DNA from: a bacterium
Lineage (GTDB): Bacteria > UBP15 > UBA6099 > JAJRTR01
Direction of reading: 5' to 3'
Assembly: GCA_024278215.1 (NCBI GenBank)
Contig: JAJRTR010000041.1
Span: 1 to 16,938, forward strand
DNA length: 16,938 nt
In this document: positions 6,692 to 14,589 of the stretch, piece by piece
Layout: each line of letters begins with the position of its first letter
How positions within the stretch are numbered: the first letter of the stretch is position 1
Translations under genes and position numbers: made by a program
Notes under the pieces: generated by a model
Seen by the model: only the letters and a program-made list of their open reading frames with translations
Told to the model about the DNA's origin: nothing
The model's database searches: none

Positions 6692-7549
6692 ATGTCAATC
6701 GTCAACACTAACTTCAACTCAATTTCAACACTGCTTCAGAGCAAGAATGTCGTAACCGACATCAGTACCACAATCGAGAGACTGTCAAGCGGTCTCCGAG
6801 TCAACAGTGCTTCCGATGATCCGTCAGGCAAGGCCAATTCATTATTCTACGAAGCTCAGATTAAAGGCATCAGGCAGGCGACCATAAACGCCGAGGAAGG
6901 CCGTCTTATGGTGGAAACTGCGTCTTCTGCTGCCGCGCAGACACAGGAGATCCTTATTCGGATGCGCGATCTTGCATTGCGCACCATGAATTCGGCCACC
7001 ACTACCGCGGCAGAAATCACTGTATACCAGTCAGAATTCGAGGACCTGCGCGATGCCATTATCGACAAGTATTATAACCTGACCTTCAACGGAATGAACT
7101 TCTTCAGCCAGAACGGCAAAACCGTCCAGGTCGGACAGAACACCGGTGCCGGAAACCAGATGAGTCTGGGCATAGACAATGCACTGAAGGTACAGCTTTC
7201 GGGTGCGTTGCTCGACCTGTATCTGGTGAAACTGTCCGGCGACGTACTTGACAGTGCCGCTGGACATGCGGCATCGGCTATGGTCGCCGTCAGCTATGCT
7301 TCCTACACGGGGGGCCTTGTGCAGACCACGCTTGGAGCGCAGGAATACAGGCTCGACACAGCTATCGAGGACCTGTCTGCCCAGGAAGTATATAATGCTG
7401 CCGCCAAGTCTAATATTCTGGATGCCGATCTGGCTTCAGAGATCACGCATTTCGCCAAGTTGCAGATTATTTCGCAGGCCGGCACTGCCGTGCTCGCACA
7501 GACGAACAATATCAACCAGCGTGTCGTGAACATTCTTAATGGTCTTTAA
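6692..7549 (+). CDS. Flagellin
   Basis: I set the start at ATG 6692, 5 nt after a strong GGGAGG (6681-6686), because MSIVNTNFNSI is the typical flagellin N-terminus. The frame extends upstream to TTG 6587, but those 35 residues are not flagellin-like. The protein has 285 residues. The N-terminal D0/D1 helices run to about residue 140 (ERLSSGLRVNSASDDPSGKA, RMRDLALRTMNS, FNGMNFF). A short variable middle follows, and the C-terminal D1/D0 helices cover about 210-285 (DTAIEDLSAQEV, NILDADLASEI, LQIISQAGTAVLAQTNN). It is near the short end for flagellins, with almost no D2/D3 domain. It should be secreted without a signal peptide by the flagellar export system and form the filament. Control is probably translational through the CsrA-like leader. 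The nonulosonic-sugar genes 7 kb away may supply its glycans. Confidence 0.93.
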   Translation: MSIVNTNFNSISTLLQSKNVVTDISTTIERLSSGLRVNSASDDPSGKANSLFYEAQIKGIRQATINAEEGRLMVETASSAAAQTQEILIRMRDLALRTMNSATTTAAEITVYQSEFEDLRDAIIDKYYNLTFNGMNFFSQNGKTVQVGQNTGAGNQMSLGIDNALKVQLSGALLDLYLVKLSGDVLDSAAGHAASAMVAVSYASYTGGLVQTTLGAQEYRLDTAIEDLSAQEVYNAAAKSNILDADLASEITHFAKLQIISQAGTAVLAQTNNINQRVVNILNGL

Positions 7550-7690
7550 CCCGGATTGGTGAAGTGTGCAGGATAAGTTCGCTGTCGTTTGAAAGCTGCA
7601 AACGTATTAAACGCCGCCGTCGGCAGTAATGTCGCACAGAGTTTATGCAGTGTCTTGTCAACAAAGAAAAGACATAAGATGGGCCAGCGT

Positions 7691-7819
7691 AAAAACGACA
7701 AAAGTGTAGGGCGCGGGCACCGTACCGCGCCTTAACTTGTGCCTGTAAAAACCGTTTTCGCGAGAAATATGCTCTGGCCGGGTTCGGTGACCCCGCCCTT
7801 GTCTACACTCAAAACGTCG
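7691..7819 (-). ncRNA. Candidate structured RNA or terminator-like compound inverted repeat
   Basis: An outer helix is formed by CGAC (7696-7699) with GTCG (7816-7819) and AGTGTAG (7703-7709) with CTACACT (7803-7809). It encloses three hairpins. One is GGCGCGG with CCGCGCC across 7710-7731, one is TTTC-GCGA-GAAA near 7756-7767, and one is GGGT with ACCC around TCGGTG near 7780-7793. On the minus strand the closing stem is followed at once by TTTTT (7695-7691), so that strand could carry a terminator or a small RNA downstream of the LmeA-like gene. No known RNA family was recognised. A palindromic repeat element is an equal possibility. Confidence 0.35.
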
Positions 7820-7876
7820 ATACAAAGTTGCCACGATACCATGTTGTTTCACGATTTCACATACGCAATTCCTATT

Positions 7877-8052
7877 GAGCCAATTACAAAATTCTGATTC
7901 TGCTGCGGTCGGCTGCTATTGTCCATAGCTGCGTTGTCGGCGCGAAATCGTCCTCGACGTACTATATAGCACGCCTGCGAGGATTTTACACCTCCGCCTT
8001 GCTCTGAACAATTTCGTCGACCTCGCTACGAACATAATTTTGCAATTGGCTC
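7877..8052. repeat. MITE-like element A, 176 bp with 20-bp terminal inverted repeats
   Basis: The left end GAGCCAATTACAAAATTCTG (7877-7896) and the complement of the right end (8052 back to 8033) agree at 18 of 20 positions. Inside are nested palindromes, such as CCTCG...CGAGG around CTATATAG (7952-7982) and CGAAATCGT against ACAATTTCG. There is no coding capacity. The first 40 bp are 80 percent identical to element B at 12161, and the right ends also match (12 of 14), so the two belong to one dispersed family. A non-autonomous mobile element or a palindromic intergenic repeat both fit. No clear target-site duplication was seen. Confidence 0.6.
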
Positions 8053-8165
8053 TATGTCAATACAGTTTTGTTTTCAATCGTTGCATCTTTCCTGTGACAG
8101 GCGGATCGTAAGAAAAAGAACCTTTACATTATTCCGCATCAGCGGCACGATACAATCAATGAAAG

Positions 8166-8948
8166 TCAGGGATCATTGTCCTCTTTCGCGCTGTTGTTTT
8201 TTTCTGGGGCCGGCACAAGTTCGATGATGCCGCGCACCTCGACGGTGCCGTCTTTTATGTCGATGTCCTGCAACTTTGTGGCGGGCATGTGGTGTTCAAT
8301 TACTTCTATCCGGTTCCGCTGCAACATGTTGTTTATGTCTTCGGACTTGATGATCGGGTTGGCTATGGACATGATTGTCCGTACGACAGTCTGCGCGGGC
8401 GAAAATCCGAAAGCGCTGACGCGAGAGAGTTCGAGCCGCACGTTGTTGCGCGAGCTGACGCACAACTTGCCGCAGAAGGTGAATGTTTCCCTGATCGACA
8501 GGAGTCTGGCTATACCGGCCGGACGATGGAGAGTGATACCGGTCGGTTCTATTTTCACGACGACGCTTCCGAGGAGCGGACCTCGCGAGGCGAGAAAATC
8601 CTGGAGTCCGGCGTCGGTGATTCCGAGTTTCCAGTTTGTTGTTCCCGCGCTGCGCACACGGGCGACGCCCCTGATAAATGTCATAAAGGGCCGTATCCTG
8701 ATCCTGTTTACATCAAAATAGAAGTAATCCGTTTTCAGGCCGCCGATTGTAAGGCCGCGAAGTTCTATCTCCACGCGGCGGCAGTATCCGAACAGTAGAA
8801 ATGCCGGTCTGATTGCATCAATTCTGACCCTGGCGCTCTCGAGTCCGGGGATGCCGTCCATCATCTTTTCCTCGAGATTCTTCTCTATCGGCCTGAAAGC
8901 AGGCAGAAACAGGAAAAAACTGAGTATGACGTAAAGGTAAACTCTCAT
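8166..8948 (-). CDS. DUF2993 / LmeA-like exported lipid-binding protein
   Basis: This 260-residue protein starts at ATG 8948. A GGAG lies 12 nt upstream, a slightly long gap, but the start is supported by the signal peptide that follows at once (MRVYLYVILSFFLFLPAF). After it come alternating beta patterns, with VEIELRGLTIGGLKTDYFYFDVNRIRI near residues 59-86. This resembles the repeated amphipathic strands of DUF2993/LmeA proteins, which are periplasmic or secreted and are thought to bind phospholipid. The C-terminus (GTVEVRGIIELVPAP) gives a last strand before a charged tail. It is the last gene of the minus-strand run. Its link to the phosphodiesterase and permease upstream is positional only. 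Assignment rests on pattern and not on a catalytic motif. Confidence 0.6.
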   Translation of the reverse strand: MRVYLYVILSFFLFLPAFRPIEKNLEEKMMDGIPGLESARVRIDAIRPAFLLFGYCRRVEIELRGLTIGGLKTDYFYFDVNRIRIRPFMTFIRGVARVRSAGTTNWKLGITDAGLQDFLASRGPLLGSVVVKIEPTGITLHRPAGIARLLSIRETFTFCGKLCVSSRNNVRLELSRVSAFGFSPAQTVVRTIMSIANPIIKSEDINNMLQRNRIEVIEHHMPATKLQDIDIKDGTVEVRGIIELVPAPEKNNSAKEDNDP

Positions 8949-9022
8949 CTACAATATTTACTCCAGAGCTCCCAGCGCTCTATATGCGGCAAAACCGACT
9001 CGCTAAAAGTTAACACTCTTGC

Positions 9023-9044
9023 GATAGGGGGCACACGCCCTATC
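9023..9044 (-). terminator. Hairpin between the TIM-barrel and LmeA-like genes
   Basis: GATAGGG (9023-9029) pairs perfectly with CCCTATC (9038-9044) around an 8-nt loop. It lies about 105 bp after the TIM-barrel stop on the minus strand. There is no U-tract close to the stem, so termination is uncertain. Confidence 0.25.
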
Positions 9045-9150
9045 CCAAAAGACAACACCAACATCCTGTCCCACTTGATTACTGGTCTCAGCAAAGTGTT
9101 TTGTCATGCAAAGAGAAGGTTTCAGTGCATATTGTTCAGCGCATATAAAT

Positions 9151-10053
9151 TCAATCGTTGAATTGTTTCAGATATTCAATGCTGTCTCTCAGGCTGTCTT
9201 CCTCGCGGTCCACCTTCCAGAGAGGAAGATTCACTTCGATGGAATAAAGGCCGTCGTAATTATGATTGCGCAGGATTTCGATTATCGAGGGGATATCAAC
9301 TTCGCCCTCTCCGAGTGGAACACTCAGCAATAGCGGCCCGGTGTGTGCCATGTCCTTGATGTGCGTGTAGTCCACGAAAAATGCGAGTTTTTCGGCTGTC
9401 TCGACGGGGTCTTCCCTGTGAAAGAGCGCGTTGCCTGTGTCAAGTGTCACTTTCAGCTTGTCGTGGTCTACGCGGTCGAGTATTTCGAGCATCTCGGAGA
9501 GTGTATAATCCGTGTGGTTTTCAAGTGAAACGGTGAAACCTTCCAGGGCGGCGTCTTCGGTGAATATTTTAAGTTTCCGGGCTACATCGTTTATTTCTTT
9601 TTCCTTATTCAGGACAATATGAAAAGGTTTGTGGAACATATTGGGGAGAACAAAACCACCGCACACTCGCAGTGTTTTGCAGCCGAAATCATGTGCGAGG
9701 TCGAACATCTCTTCCTTGCGGCTTTCCATGATCTGGTGAAATATTTCAGGCAGTGCAAACGGTATACCGAAACCAAGAACTACGTCGAGTTCGTTCTCCT
9801 GAAGTAATTCCTTGAGCGCCGCAGGGTCTTTTCTCGCTTCCCTGGACATCATGAAATAGTCGAACCCGATGCCTTCGACATCCATTCCCCCGACTGTCTC
9901 TATCACATCTTCCAGCGACATTCTGTTGATCATCATCGAGTTGTGGAAACACCATTCGTCCACGCCGATGCGGATCGGCAAAACCGGTTCCATGAAATCT
10001 TCGCCGCCGGAAGCCTTTTCGGGTGCCTGCTCTTTAATTTTTTCGTCTGCCAT
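9151..10053 (-). CDS. Sugar phosphate isomerase/epimerase-like TIM-barrel protein (AP endonuclease family 2 fold)
   Basis: The protein has 300 residues from ATG 10053, with GGGAGGG about 4-6 nt upstream. After a charged tail of 25 residues it follows the xylose-isomerase-like TIM barrel. The expected metal-site residues are visible: E178 in VSLENHTDY, D205 in VTLDTGNAL, H231 in DYTHIKD and E273 in YSIEV. This supports an active isomerase, epimerase or dehydratase acting on a sugar or polyol. The substrate cannot be told from the sequence, and the family is broad. No signal peptide is present, so it is cytoplasmic. A promoter is predicted just upstream (10097-10125), so it may be transcribed apart from the phosphodiesterase gene behind it. 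Confidence 0.8.
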   Translation of the reverse strand: MADEKIKEQAPEKASGGEDFMEPVLPIRIGVDEWCFHNSMMINRMSLEDVIETVGGMDVEGIGFDYFMMSREARKDPAALKELLQENELDVVLGFGIPFALPEIFHQIMESRKEEMFDLAHDFGCKTLRVCGGFVLPNMFHKPFHIVLNKEKEINDVARKLKIFTEDAALEGFTVSLENHTDYTLSEMLEILDRVDHDKLKVTLDTGNALFHREDPVETAEKLAFFVDYTHIKDMAHTGPLLLSVPLGEGEVDIPSIIEILRNHNYDGLYSIEVNLPLWKVDREEDSLRDSIEYLKQFND

Positions 10054-10096
10054 ATTTCCCTCCCGGAGCGGAAGCCTGCCGCCTTCAAGTTATAAA

Positions 10097-10125
10097 ATCG
10101 TACATCAACTACCTTTTTACGTCAA
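10097..10125 (-). promoter_or_regulatory. Putative sigma70-type promoter for the TIM-barrel gene
   Basis: On the minus strand TTGACG (10125-10120) and TACGAT (10102-10097) are separated by exactly 17 bp. The start of transcription would be near 10090, about 37 nt before ATG 10053. The -35 matches five of six bases and the -10 four of six. Confidence 0.45.
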
Positions 10126-10174
10126 ATATACACACCGGGAGGTATAAGCCCACTCGCAACATATCTTACCGGCA

Positions 10175-11779
10175 TCAGGAGAAATAGCCGAGTCCTTTTA
10201 AAGTGTCTGCAATTGCGTCCCTGTCTTCGTCGCGGAGCTGACCGGGCTGCTCCTTCGATTCATCACTTTTCGCACCGGCGCCACTCGAATCATCACGTTG
10301 ACACTCGACGGGATTATTTTCAATATGTTCTTCAGTGAAAATATTCTTCATAACGCGACCGTCCATATTTGCCGGGCCGGCAAGACCGAAAAGATGCAGG
10401 GCGGTAGGAGCGACATCAATTATTCTCAGGCCTTCGACGCGTCGGCCCCGCCTGATACCGGGTCCGCGGGCCGCGAAGATTACGTATCGTGTATGTATGC
10501 CCAACTGTCCGTTTGTCGCCAGCCGCCACGGGATAATATCTTCTATCGGACCGGCGCCGGCGGTTTCCGAGAAACAGTTGAACTCATCACATTCGAGCAA
10601 CAGGTCCGGAGCGGCGGTCGCCCTCGGGCCGGAAAACATATCAGCGGGTCTATGGGCTTTGGTCACAGGTTTCAGGCCGGTCGCGGGGTCCGTCCAGGAT
10701 TCGAATTTTTCAGCAACCTCCGCAATCAGATTTTCGTATTCTTCGCCTGGTACCGTTCCATATTCGGTTCTTCCGATTCTGTTCACGAAAATCTCGACAA
10801 AAGAGTTCGACAGGGCCGGCCCCATGAACACACGTGTTTTCTGAAGACCGAAACGCAGTCTCCTCGGCACGAACATTTTATCCGCATCAGGGGGTTCAGT
10901 CTCTGCACCGTCGTCGCCGGTGACGAGATACCCCCAGTCGCGCAGAAGCCTGTTCGGGAAGAAAGCGTGTTTCGCGGGTCCGAAGCCATGGTCGGAGACG
11001 ACAATCACGGTGGTTTCCGGTCCGGCGTAAGCGTCTATAACAACTTTCAGGTTTACATCCGCCATTTTGTATGCCAGATTCACAACCTGCGGCTCCCACT
11101 CTTCATCACAGAGATTGTGTGCGGGATGCGAAGTGTCGTGCGCATACCAGAAGGAATGTTGCAGTTCGTCGGTAATAGTGAAAACCCCCATGAAGAAATC
11201 CGGGGCCGTTTCGGAAAGCTGCGCTGCAAGCTTGATCCGCGCGACCTCTTGGTTCATGCGCTGCTGGAATATTGCCAGCTTGTTCGTAATATATTCTCCG
11301 TTGTCGGAAGCGCTGATTCCGGCGCAGCGGCGGCAGGTTTCCAGCAGTGGCGCGAGTTTCGGCGGAAAAATCTCGACACAAGAACGGGGCAGTCCGCTGA
11401 CCATGAATCCATCCACATGCTCGACCGGAAAAGTCAACGGCACATTGAAAACGCCGGTTTTATAGCCGTTTCGATTCAGGATATGCCATATTTTGTCGCC
11501 GCAGATGTCGCCGGAGGAAACGGGCTTCTCCGTGAAGTCCCCGCCCATAGTAAAGAAATTGAAAACGCCGTGCTTGCCCGGATTGAGACCGGTCGTGCAG
11601 GAGGTCCAGGCAACAGCGCTCTGCCAGGGCGTCGTGGATTCGAGAGGGCCGCTGCAACCGGTGTCGATGATGGCTTTTAACGCCGGCATTTCGCCGTTTT
11701 CCATCAAAGGGCGTGCTACGTCGAATGTCGCGCCGTCCATTCCGAATATAATGACTTTCGCTTTTTTTGTCATGGTCAT
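10175..11779 (-). CDS. Alkaline-phosphatase-superfamily phosphodiesterase (type I phosphodiesterase/nucleotide pyrophosphatase-like)
   Basis: The protein has 534 residues. ATG 11779 is followed by a second ATG at 11773, and either may be used because the ribosome site is weak. The metal and nucleophile set of the family is visible: D15 in FGMDGATFD, S54 in the region before AWTSCTTGLNPGKHG (at the usual Thr/Ser nucleophile position by my alignment), D204 and H208 in TDELQHSF, D263 and H264 in VSDHGFGPAKHAF, and H429 in GIHTRYVIF. It should hydrolyse phosphodiesters or phosphomonoesters, but the substrate is unknown. There is no signal peptide. The C-terminus carries a polar, low-complexity stretch (490-520) ending in LKGLGYFS. 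It begins 6 bp after the small exported protein's stop, so the two are probably one transcript. Confidence 0.88.
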   Translation of the reverse strand: MTMTKKAKVIIFGMDGATFDVARPLMENGEMPALKAIIDTGCSGPLESTTPWQSAVAWTSCTTGLNPGKHGVFNFFTMGGDFTEKPVSSGDICGDKIWHILNRNGYKTGVFNVPLTFPVEHVDGFMVSGLPRSCVEIFPPKLAPLLETCRRCAGISASDNGEYITNKLAIFQQRMNQEVARIKLAAQLSETAPDFFMGVFTITDELQHSFWYAHDTSHPAHNLCDEEWEPQVVNLAYKMADVNLKVVIDAYAGPETTVIVVSDHGFGPAKHAFFPNRLLRDWGYLVTGDDGAETEPPDADKMFVPRRLRFGLQKTRVFMGPALSNSFVEIFVNRIGRTEYGTVPGEEYENLIAEVAEKFESWTDPATGLKPVTKAHRPADMFSGPRATAAPDLLLECDEFNCFSETAGAGPIEDIIPWRLATNGQLGIHTRYVIFAARGPGIRRGRRVEGLRIIDVAPTALHLFGLAGPANMDGRVMKNIFTEEHIENNPVECQRDDSSGAGAKSDESKEQPGQLRDEDRDAIADTLKGLGYFS

Positions 11780-11785
11780 TTCGGA

Positions 11786-12118
11786 CTATCTCGGCAGCAC
11801 ACGGATATATTGCACCTGGCCTGTGTTGATGTAATATGTACCGTCAGGCTGTTCGAGCTTCATGTTGTCACCGAACACGACGTCGCTGTAATCGCTCTCG
11901 GTGGTTGCTATCCTGAATGTTTCGCCGTCCGCCATCTTGATCTCGACTGTATACCGGGCCGCGCCGCCGGTGCCGCCCTGCGCCGTGCCTGCGCCGGAAC
12001 CTTCGGTTGTGCCCTTATCGTCGAAAATAAGGTCCCAGATTTTACTTTTCGATGAGGCGACGGACACGCTCCCGGCGACGAACAATACGATAAGGATAAA
12101 GCCGGCTATTCTTTTCAT
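11786..12118 (-). CDS. Small exported protein of unknown function
   Basis: I chose ATG 12118 because GGGAGG lies 7 nt before it and a signal peptide starts there (MKRIAGFILIVLFVAGSVSVAS). The longer in-frame start at 12139 adds seven residues without merit. The protein has 110 residues. A Gly/Thr-rich linker (about 37-53) joins the signal peptide to a small beta-rich domain with YTVEIKMADGETFRIATTESDY and a final strand GQVQYIRVLPR. No family was recognised. It is probably periplasmic or secreted. The 6-bp gap to the phosphodiesterase gene suggests co-expression. Confidence 0.75.
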   Translation of the reverse strand: MKRIAGFILIVLFVAGSVSVASSKSKIWDLIFDDKGTTEGSGAGTAQGGTGGAARYTVEIKMADGETFRIATTESDYSDVVFGDNMKLEQPDGTYYINTGQVQYIRVLPR

Positions 12119-12160
12119 GTAAGAACCTCCCGTGCACATTTAAACTATTGGTGAAATACT

Positions 12161-12209
12161 GAGCCGATTGCAGAATTCCGATTCGGCTGTGGCCGACTGC
12201 GATCGGCTC
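12161..12209. repeat. Palindromic repeat B, short relative of element A
   Basis: The ends GAGCCGATTGCAG and CTGCGATCGGCTC pair at 12 of 13 positions, enclosing TCGGC-TGTG-GCCGA, so the whole 49 bp can fold into one long hairpin. Its first 40 bp match element A (7877-7916) at 32 positions, with seven of the eight differences being transitions. Its right end matches A's right end at 12 of 14. It looks like A with the middle removed, or like the basic unit from which A is built. It sits between the permease and small exported protein genes and could act as a transcript terminator or stabiliser there. Confidence 0.6.
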
Positions 12210-12228
12210 TATTGATATGCGTATATGG

Positions 12229-13353
12229 TCAGGGTTCGGTGGACCTGCGGCCAGCCGGCGGGTCGTGTCCTTCGCCCTCGGCGTCCACATCGACTTCGGA
12301 CCCGCTTTCGACATTTCTGCCCGCCTGCTGAAGAATGTACTCGCCGGTTATCTTCACAGCGGCCACAAGCGGCACAGACAGGACCATTCCACCGATTCCC
12401 GCAAACTGCCCCCCGGCGAGCAGCGCCATGATGACTATCAGTGGATGAAGCCCCATTTCAGAACCCATGATTTTCGGTATGAACACCAGGTTCTCAAGCG
12501 CCTGCACGATCAGAACCATTACAAGCACCTGTAGAATCTTCCCCGTTATGAGCCCCACGATGCACGCCGGTATCGCCCCGACAACCGGTCCGATATAAGG
12601 GACAAACTCGCATATTCCCGCTATCAGCCCGAGTATCACCGGATATGGAACTTTCAGGACGGCAAGCCCGATTGTCATACCGATGCCGACCACGATACAG
12701 AGCTTCAGCCTGCTGCGAATGAAGTTGCCGAACGACCTGCCTATATCCCCGAGAAGCGCGTCGATGCTTTTCCTCTTATTCTCGGGGAAAAGCGTAATGA
12801 ATGTCTGGTGAAAACGATTTACATCTTTCAGCAGATAAAACGTCGCCAGTGGAATGATGAGGAACGCGTAGAGTTGTGAAAATATTCCTATGATGCTGTT
12901 GATGCCCCTCTGGAGAATACTGATGCTGTATTCCTGCAGGCCGGCCATAAATCGGTCCGGTACGTTTTTCACATTGTCCGGCAACTCCGATGTCTCCAGC
13001 CAGCCGCTTAATTTGTCTATGTGGGTCTGGGCCTGCGTTACATACTCTGGAAATTCATGCGCGAAGCTGTTTATTTTTCCGTTGAGATATGGAATTATCA
13101 GCACAAGGAACAGGGTCAGCGATCCGATGACAATGATAAAAATAATTGAAACCGATATTGTCCTGCTCAGACCGCGCGACGACAGTGAGTTCACCGGGCC
13201 GCTGAGCAGATAAGCAATCATAACCGATATGAGGAAATAGCCCCATATCTCTTTTGTGCGATAGAAAAACCAGCCGCTCATCACCACACCCGCCACGAGC
13301 AACAGTATCGTCACAGGTGACCGGGTTTTAATTACATCCTCTATTATCTTCAT
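12229..13353 (-). CDS. AI-2E/PerM-family membrane transporter
   Basis: The protein has 374 residues from ATG 13353; the only purine-rich ribosome site, GAAGG, abuts the ATG. The fold is that of the AI-2E family transporters: two N-terminal membrane helices (about 12-52), a third near 62-90, a long soluble region to about 150 (HEFPEYVTQAQTHIDKL), a helix near 160-175 followed by PLATFYLLKDVNRF, and a C-terminal block of four or more helices. That block includes the family signature EFVPYIGPVVGAIPA near 253-267 and later VFIPKIMGSEMGLHPLIVIMALL. Some family members export autoinducer-2 and others are Na+/H+ antiporters, so the substrate is open. The last 30 residues are an acidic, cytosolic-looking tail. 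Confidence 0.88.
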   Translation of the reverse strand: MKIIEDVIKTRSPVTILLLVAGVVMSGWFFYRTKEIWGYFLISVMIAYLLSGPVNSLSSRGLSRTISVSIIFIIVIGSLTLFLVLIIPYLNGKINSFAHEFPEYVTQAQTHIDKLSGWLETSELPDNVKNVPDRFMAGLQEYSISILQRGINSIIGIFSQLYAFLIIPLATFYLLKDVNRFHQTFITLFPENKRKSIDALLGDIGRSFGNFIRSRLKLCIVVGIGMTIGLAVLKVPYPVILGLIAGICEFVPYIGPVVGAIPACIVGLITGKILQVLVMVLIVQALENLVFIPKIMGSEMGLHPLIVIMALLAGGQFAGIGGMVLSVPLVAAVKITGEYILQQAGRNVESGSEVDVDAEGEGHDPPAGRRSTEP

Positions 13354-13523
13354 CCTTCACGCGCTTTCATCACTGTCGCTGAACAACACCTATCTTATAT
13401 CATATCGCCAATATCCTTTAATGATAATGGGGCCGCCCAGATAAATATTACAACATAATCATTTTTTCATCATCTTTTACCACCGGTTTTTTTCGAGTAT
13501 CATAGTAACCGGAGGCGAGCGGG

Positions 13524-14486
13524 ATGAAAAAACTTCACGGCGGTATCAATCCGGTGCTGGTAACTCCGCTGAAAGAAAACGGGGAGCTCGATGTGGAAGC
13601 TCTTCGGCAACTCGCAGGGCGTATGATCGAGAGCGGAGTCCACGGCGTAGTGGTTCTCGGCAGCATGGGCGAACTGCCCTACCTTGCTCAGGCTGAACGC
13701 CGCGCGGCTGTCGAGGCTGTCGCGGAGGAAGCCGGAGGCCGCGTCCAGGTCATCGCCGGTGCGACTGCTTTCGGCGCGATGGAGGCCGCGCGGAACGCCG
13801 CCGACGCCGTACGCGACGGAGCCGATGCTCTCCTCGTGCCGCTTCCCGTATACTTCGCGCCGAACTTCAGCGAAGTCTGTGAATACTACCGGCGGGTCTG
13901 CGGCGCGGTCGATATACCGGTAATCTACTACCACATTCCGTCTGTCACTCACCTGGACCTCGACGCCGCGGAAATCGCGGAAATCTTCGAGATCGACGGC
14001 GTCAAAGGCATCAAGGACAGCATAATGGACCTTCCCGTGATACTCGAGCATATAGACCTGTTGCCGCGCGACGCCGTCGTGTTCAGCGGATCGACCTTTC
14101 TACTTAAATCCGTTATCGAACACGGCGGACACGGTGCGATCTGCCCCGTACCGCTTATTATGCCCGGCACGGCTGTGAACCTCTATGACGCCTGCGTGAA
14201 CGGCGATGCAGGCGCGGCGCTGAAATACGAAAACGAACTTCTGAAACTCGTTCCTCTCTTTCTCGATATGGAAACCGACCCGGAAACACTCGGCAGACTC
14301 GCTCTGGAATGTGTGAAGAACGGTGTCCGCCTCGACTGGGTTTCGTCACCTCACGCTCGCGTCAAGGAAATGTTGCGCCTGATGGGCGACATGATTATAC
14401 CTCGCGTGAAAGCGCCATTGCCGCCTCTCTGCGAGGCAGACGCGGCCCGCGTCAAAGAAGTCGCCACTGCCGCCGGCCTCATCTGA
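13524..14486 (+). CDS. DHDPS/N-acetylneuraminate lyase family aldolase-like protein
   Basis: The 320-residue protein starts at ATG 13524, 8 nt after GGAGG (13511-13515). It shows the (beta/alpha)8 class I aldolase pattern of the DapA/NanA family: INPVLVTPLKENGELD at the start, the Schiff-base Lys K164 in VKGIKDS, and Y136 in IYYHIP at the place of the catalytic Tyr. It is not a true dihydrodipicolinate synthase. The GTTGE loop reads GSMGE (46-50), so the second Thr is replaced by Met, and the Arg that holds the DHDPS substrate is Val141 in IPSVTH. It could be a lyase or aldolase for a 2-keto sugar acid. Its place beside nonulosonic acid genes suggests, but does not prove, a link to sialic-like sugars. 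It converges on the synthase gene and is transcribed separately. Confidence 0.82.
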   Translation: MKKLHGGINPVLVTPLKENGELDVEALRQLAGRMIESGVHGVVVLGSMGELPYLAQAERRAAVEAVAEEAGGRVQVIAGATAFGAMEAARNAADAVRDGADALLVPLPVYFAPNFSEVCEYYRRVCGAVDIPVIYYHIPSVTHLDLDAAEIAEIFEIDGVKGIKDSIMDLPVILEHIDLLPRDAVVFSGSTFLLKSVIEHGGHGAICPVPLIMPGTAVNLYDACVNGDAGAALKYENELLKLVPLFLDMETDPETLGRLALECVKNGVRLDWVSSPHARVKEMLRLMGDMIIPRVKAPLPPLCEADAARVKEVATAAGLI

Positions 14487-14509
14487 ATCGACTTGTTTTC
14501 TCCGCGAGG

Positions 14510-14552
14510 AGTTCCGACCCGGAATCAATGGTACAGTATGCCGGGCGGAACT
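14510..14552. terminator. Stem-loop in the convergent gap, possible bidirectional terminator
   Basis: AGTTCCG (14510-14516) pairs with CGGAACT (14546-14552). After a bulged A, CCCGG (14518-14522) pairs with CCGGG (14541-14545), leaving an 18-nt loop. The 12-bp stem sits in the 103-bp gap between two converging genes. No clear U-tract follows on either strand. Confidence 0.35.
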
Positions 14553-14589
14553 TGTGGGAGCGGATAATACCTTCATAACTGAATTGATG

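Larger units (their letters stand above)
7550..8165. other. Repeat-rich non-coding region after flagellin
   Basis: These 616 bp contain no credible gene. A 6-bp hairpin with loop AAAGCTG (7586-7604) lies 37 bp after the flagellin stop and lacks a U-tract. A compound inverted-repeat structure (7691-7819) and a MITE-like element (7877-8052) follow, listed separately. Nothing is seen at 8053-8165. Confidence 0.6.

Noticed and set aside
7710-7800. Possible tRNA-like fold because of GGGTTCGG near 7780
   Set aside because: No acceptor stem, anticodon arm or proper T-loop can be formed around it.
7658-7852. 64-codon minus-strand ORF
   Set aside because: It runs across the inverted-repeat structure and has no coding features.
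10298-11680. 460-codon antisense ORF within the phosphodiesterase gene
   Set aside because: The opposite strand has the complete catalytic motif set of the alkaline phosphatase superfamily; this frame has no recognisable motif.
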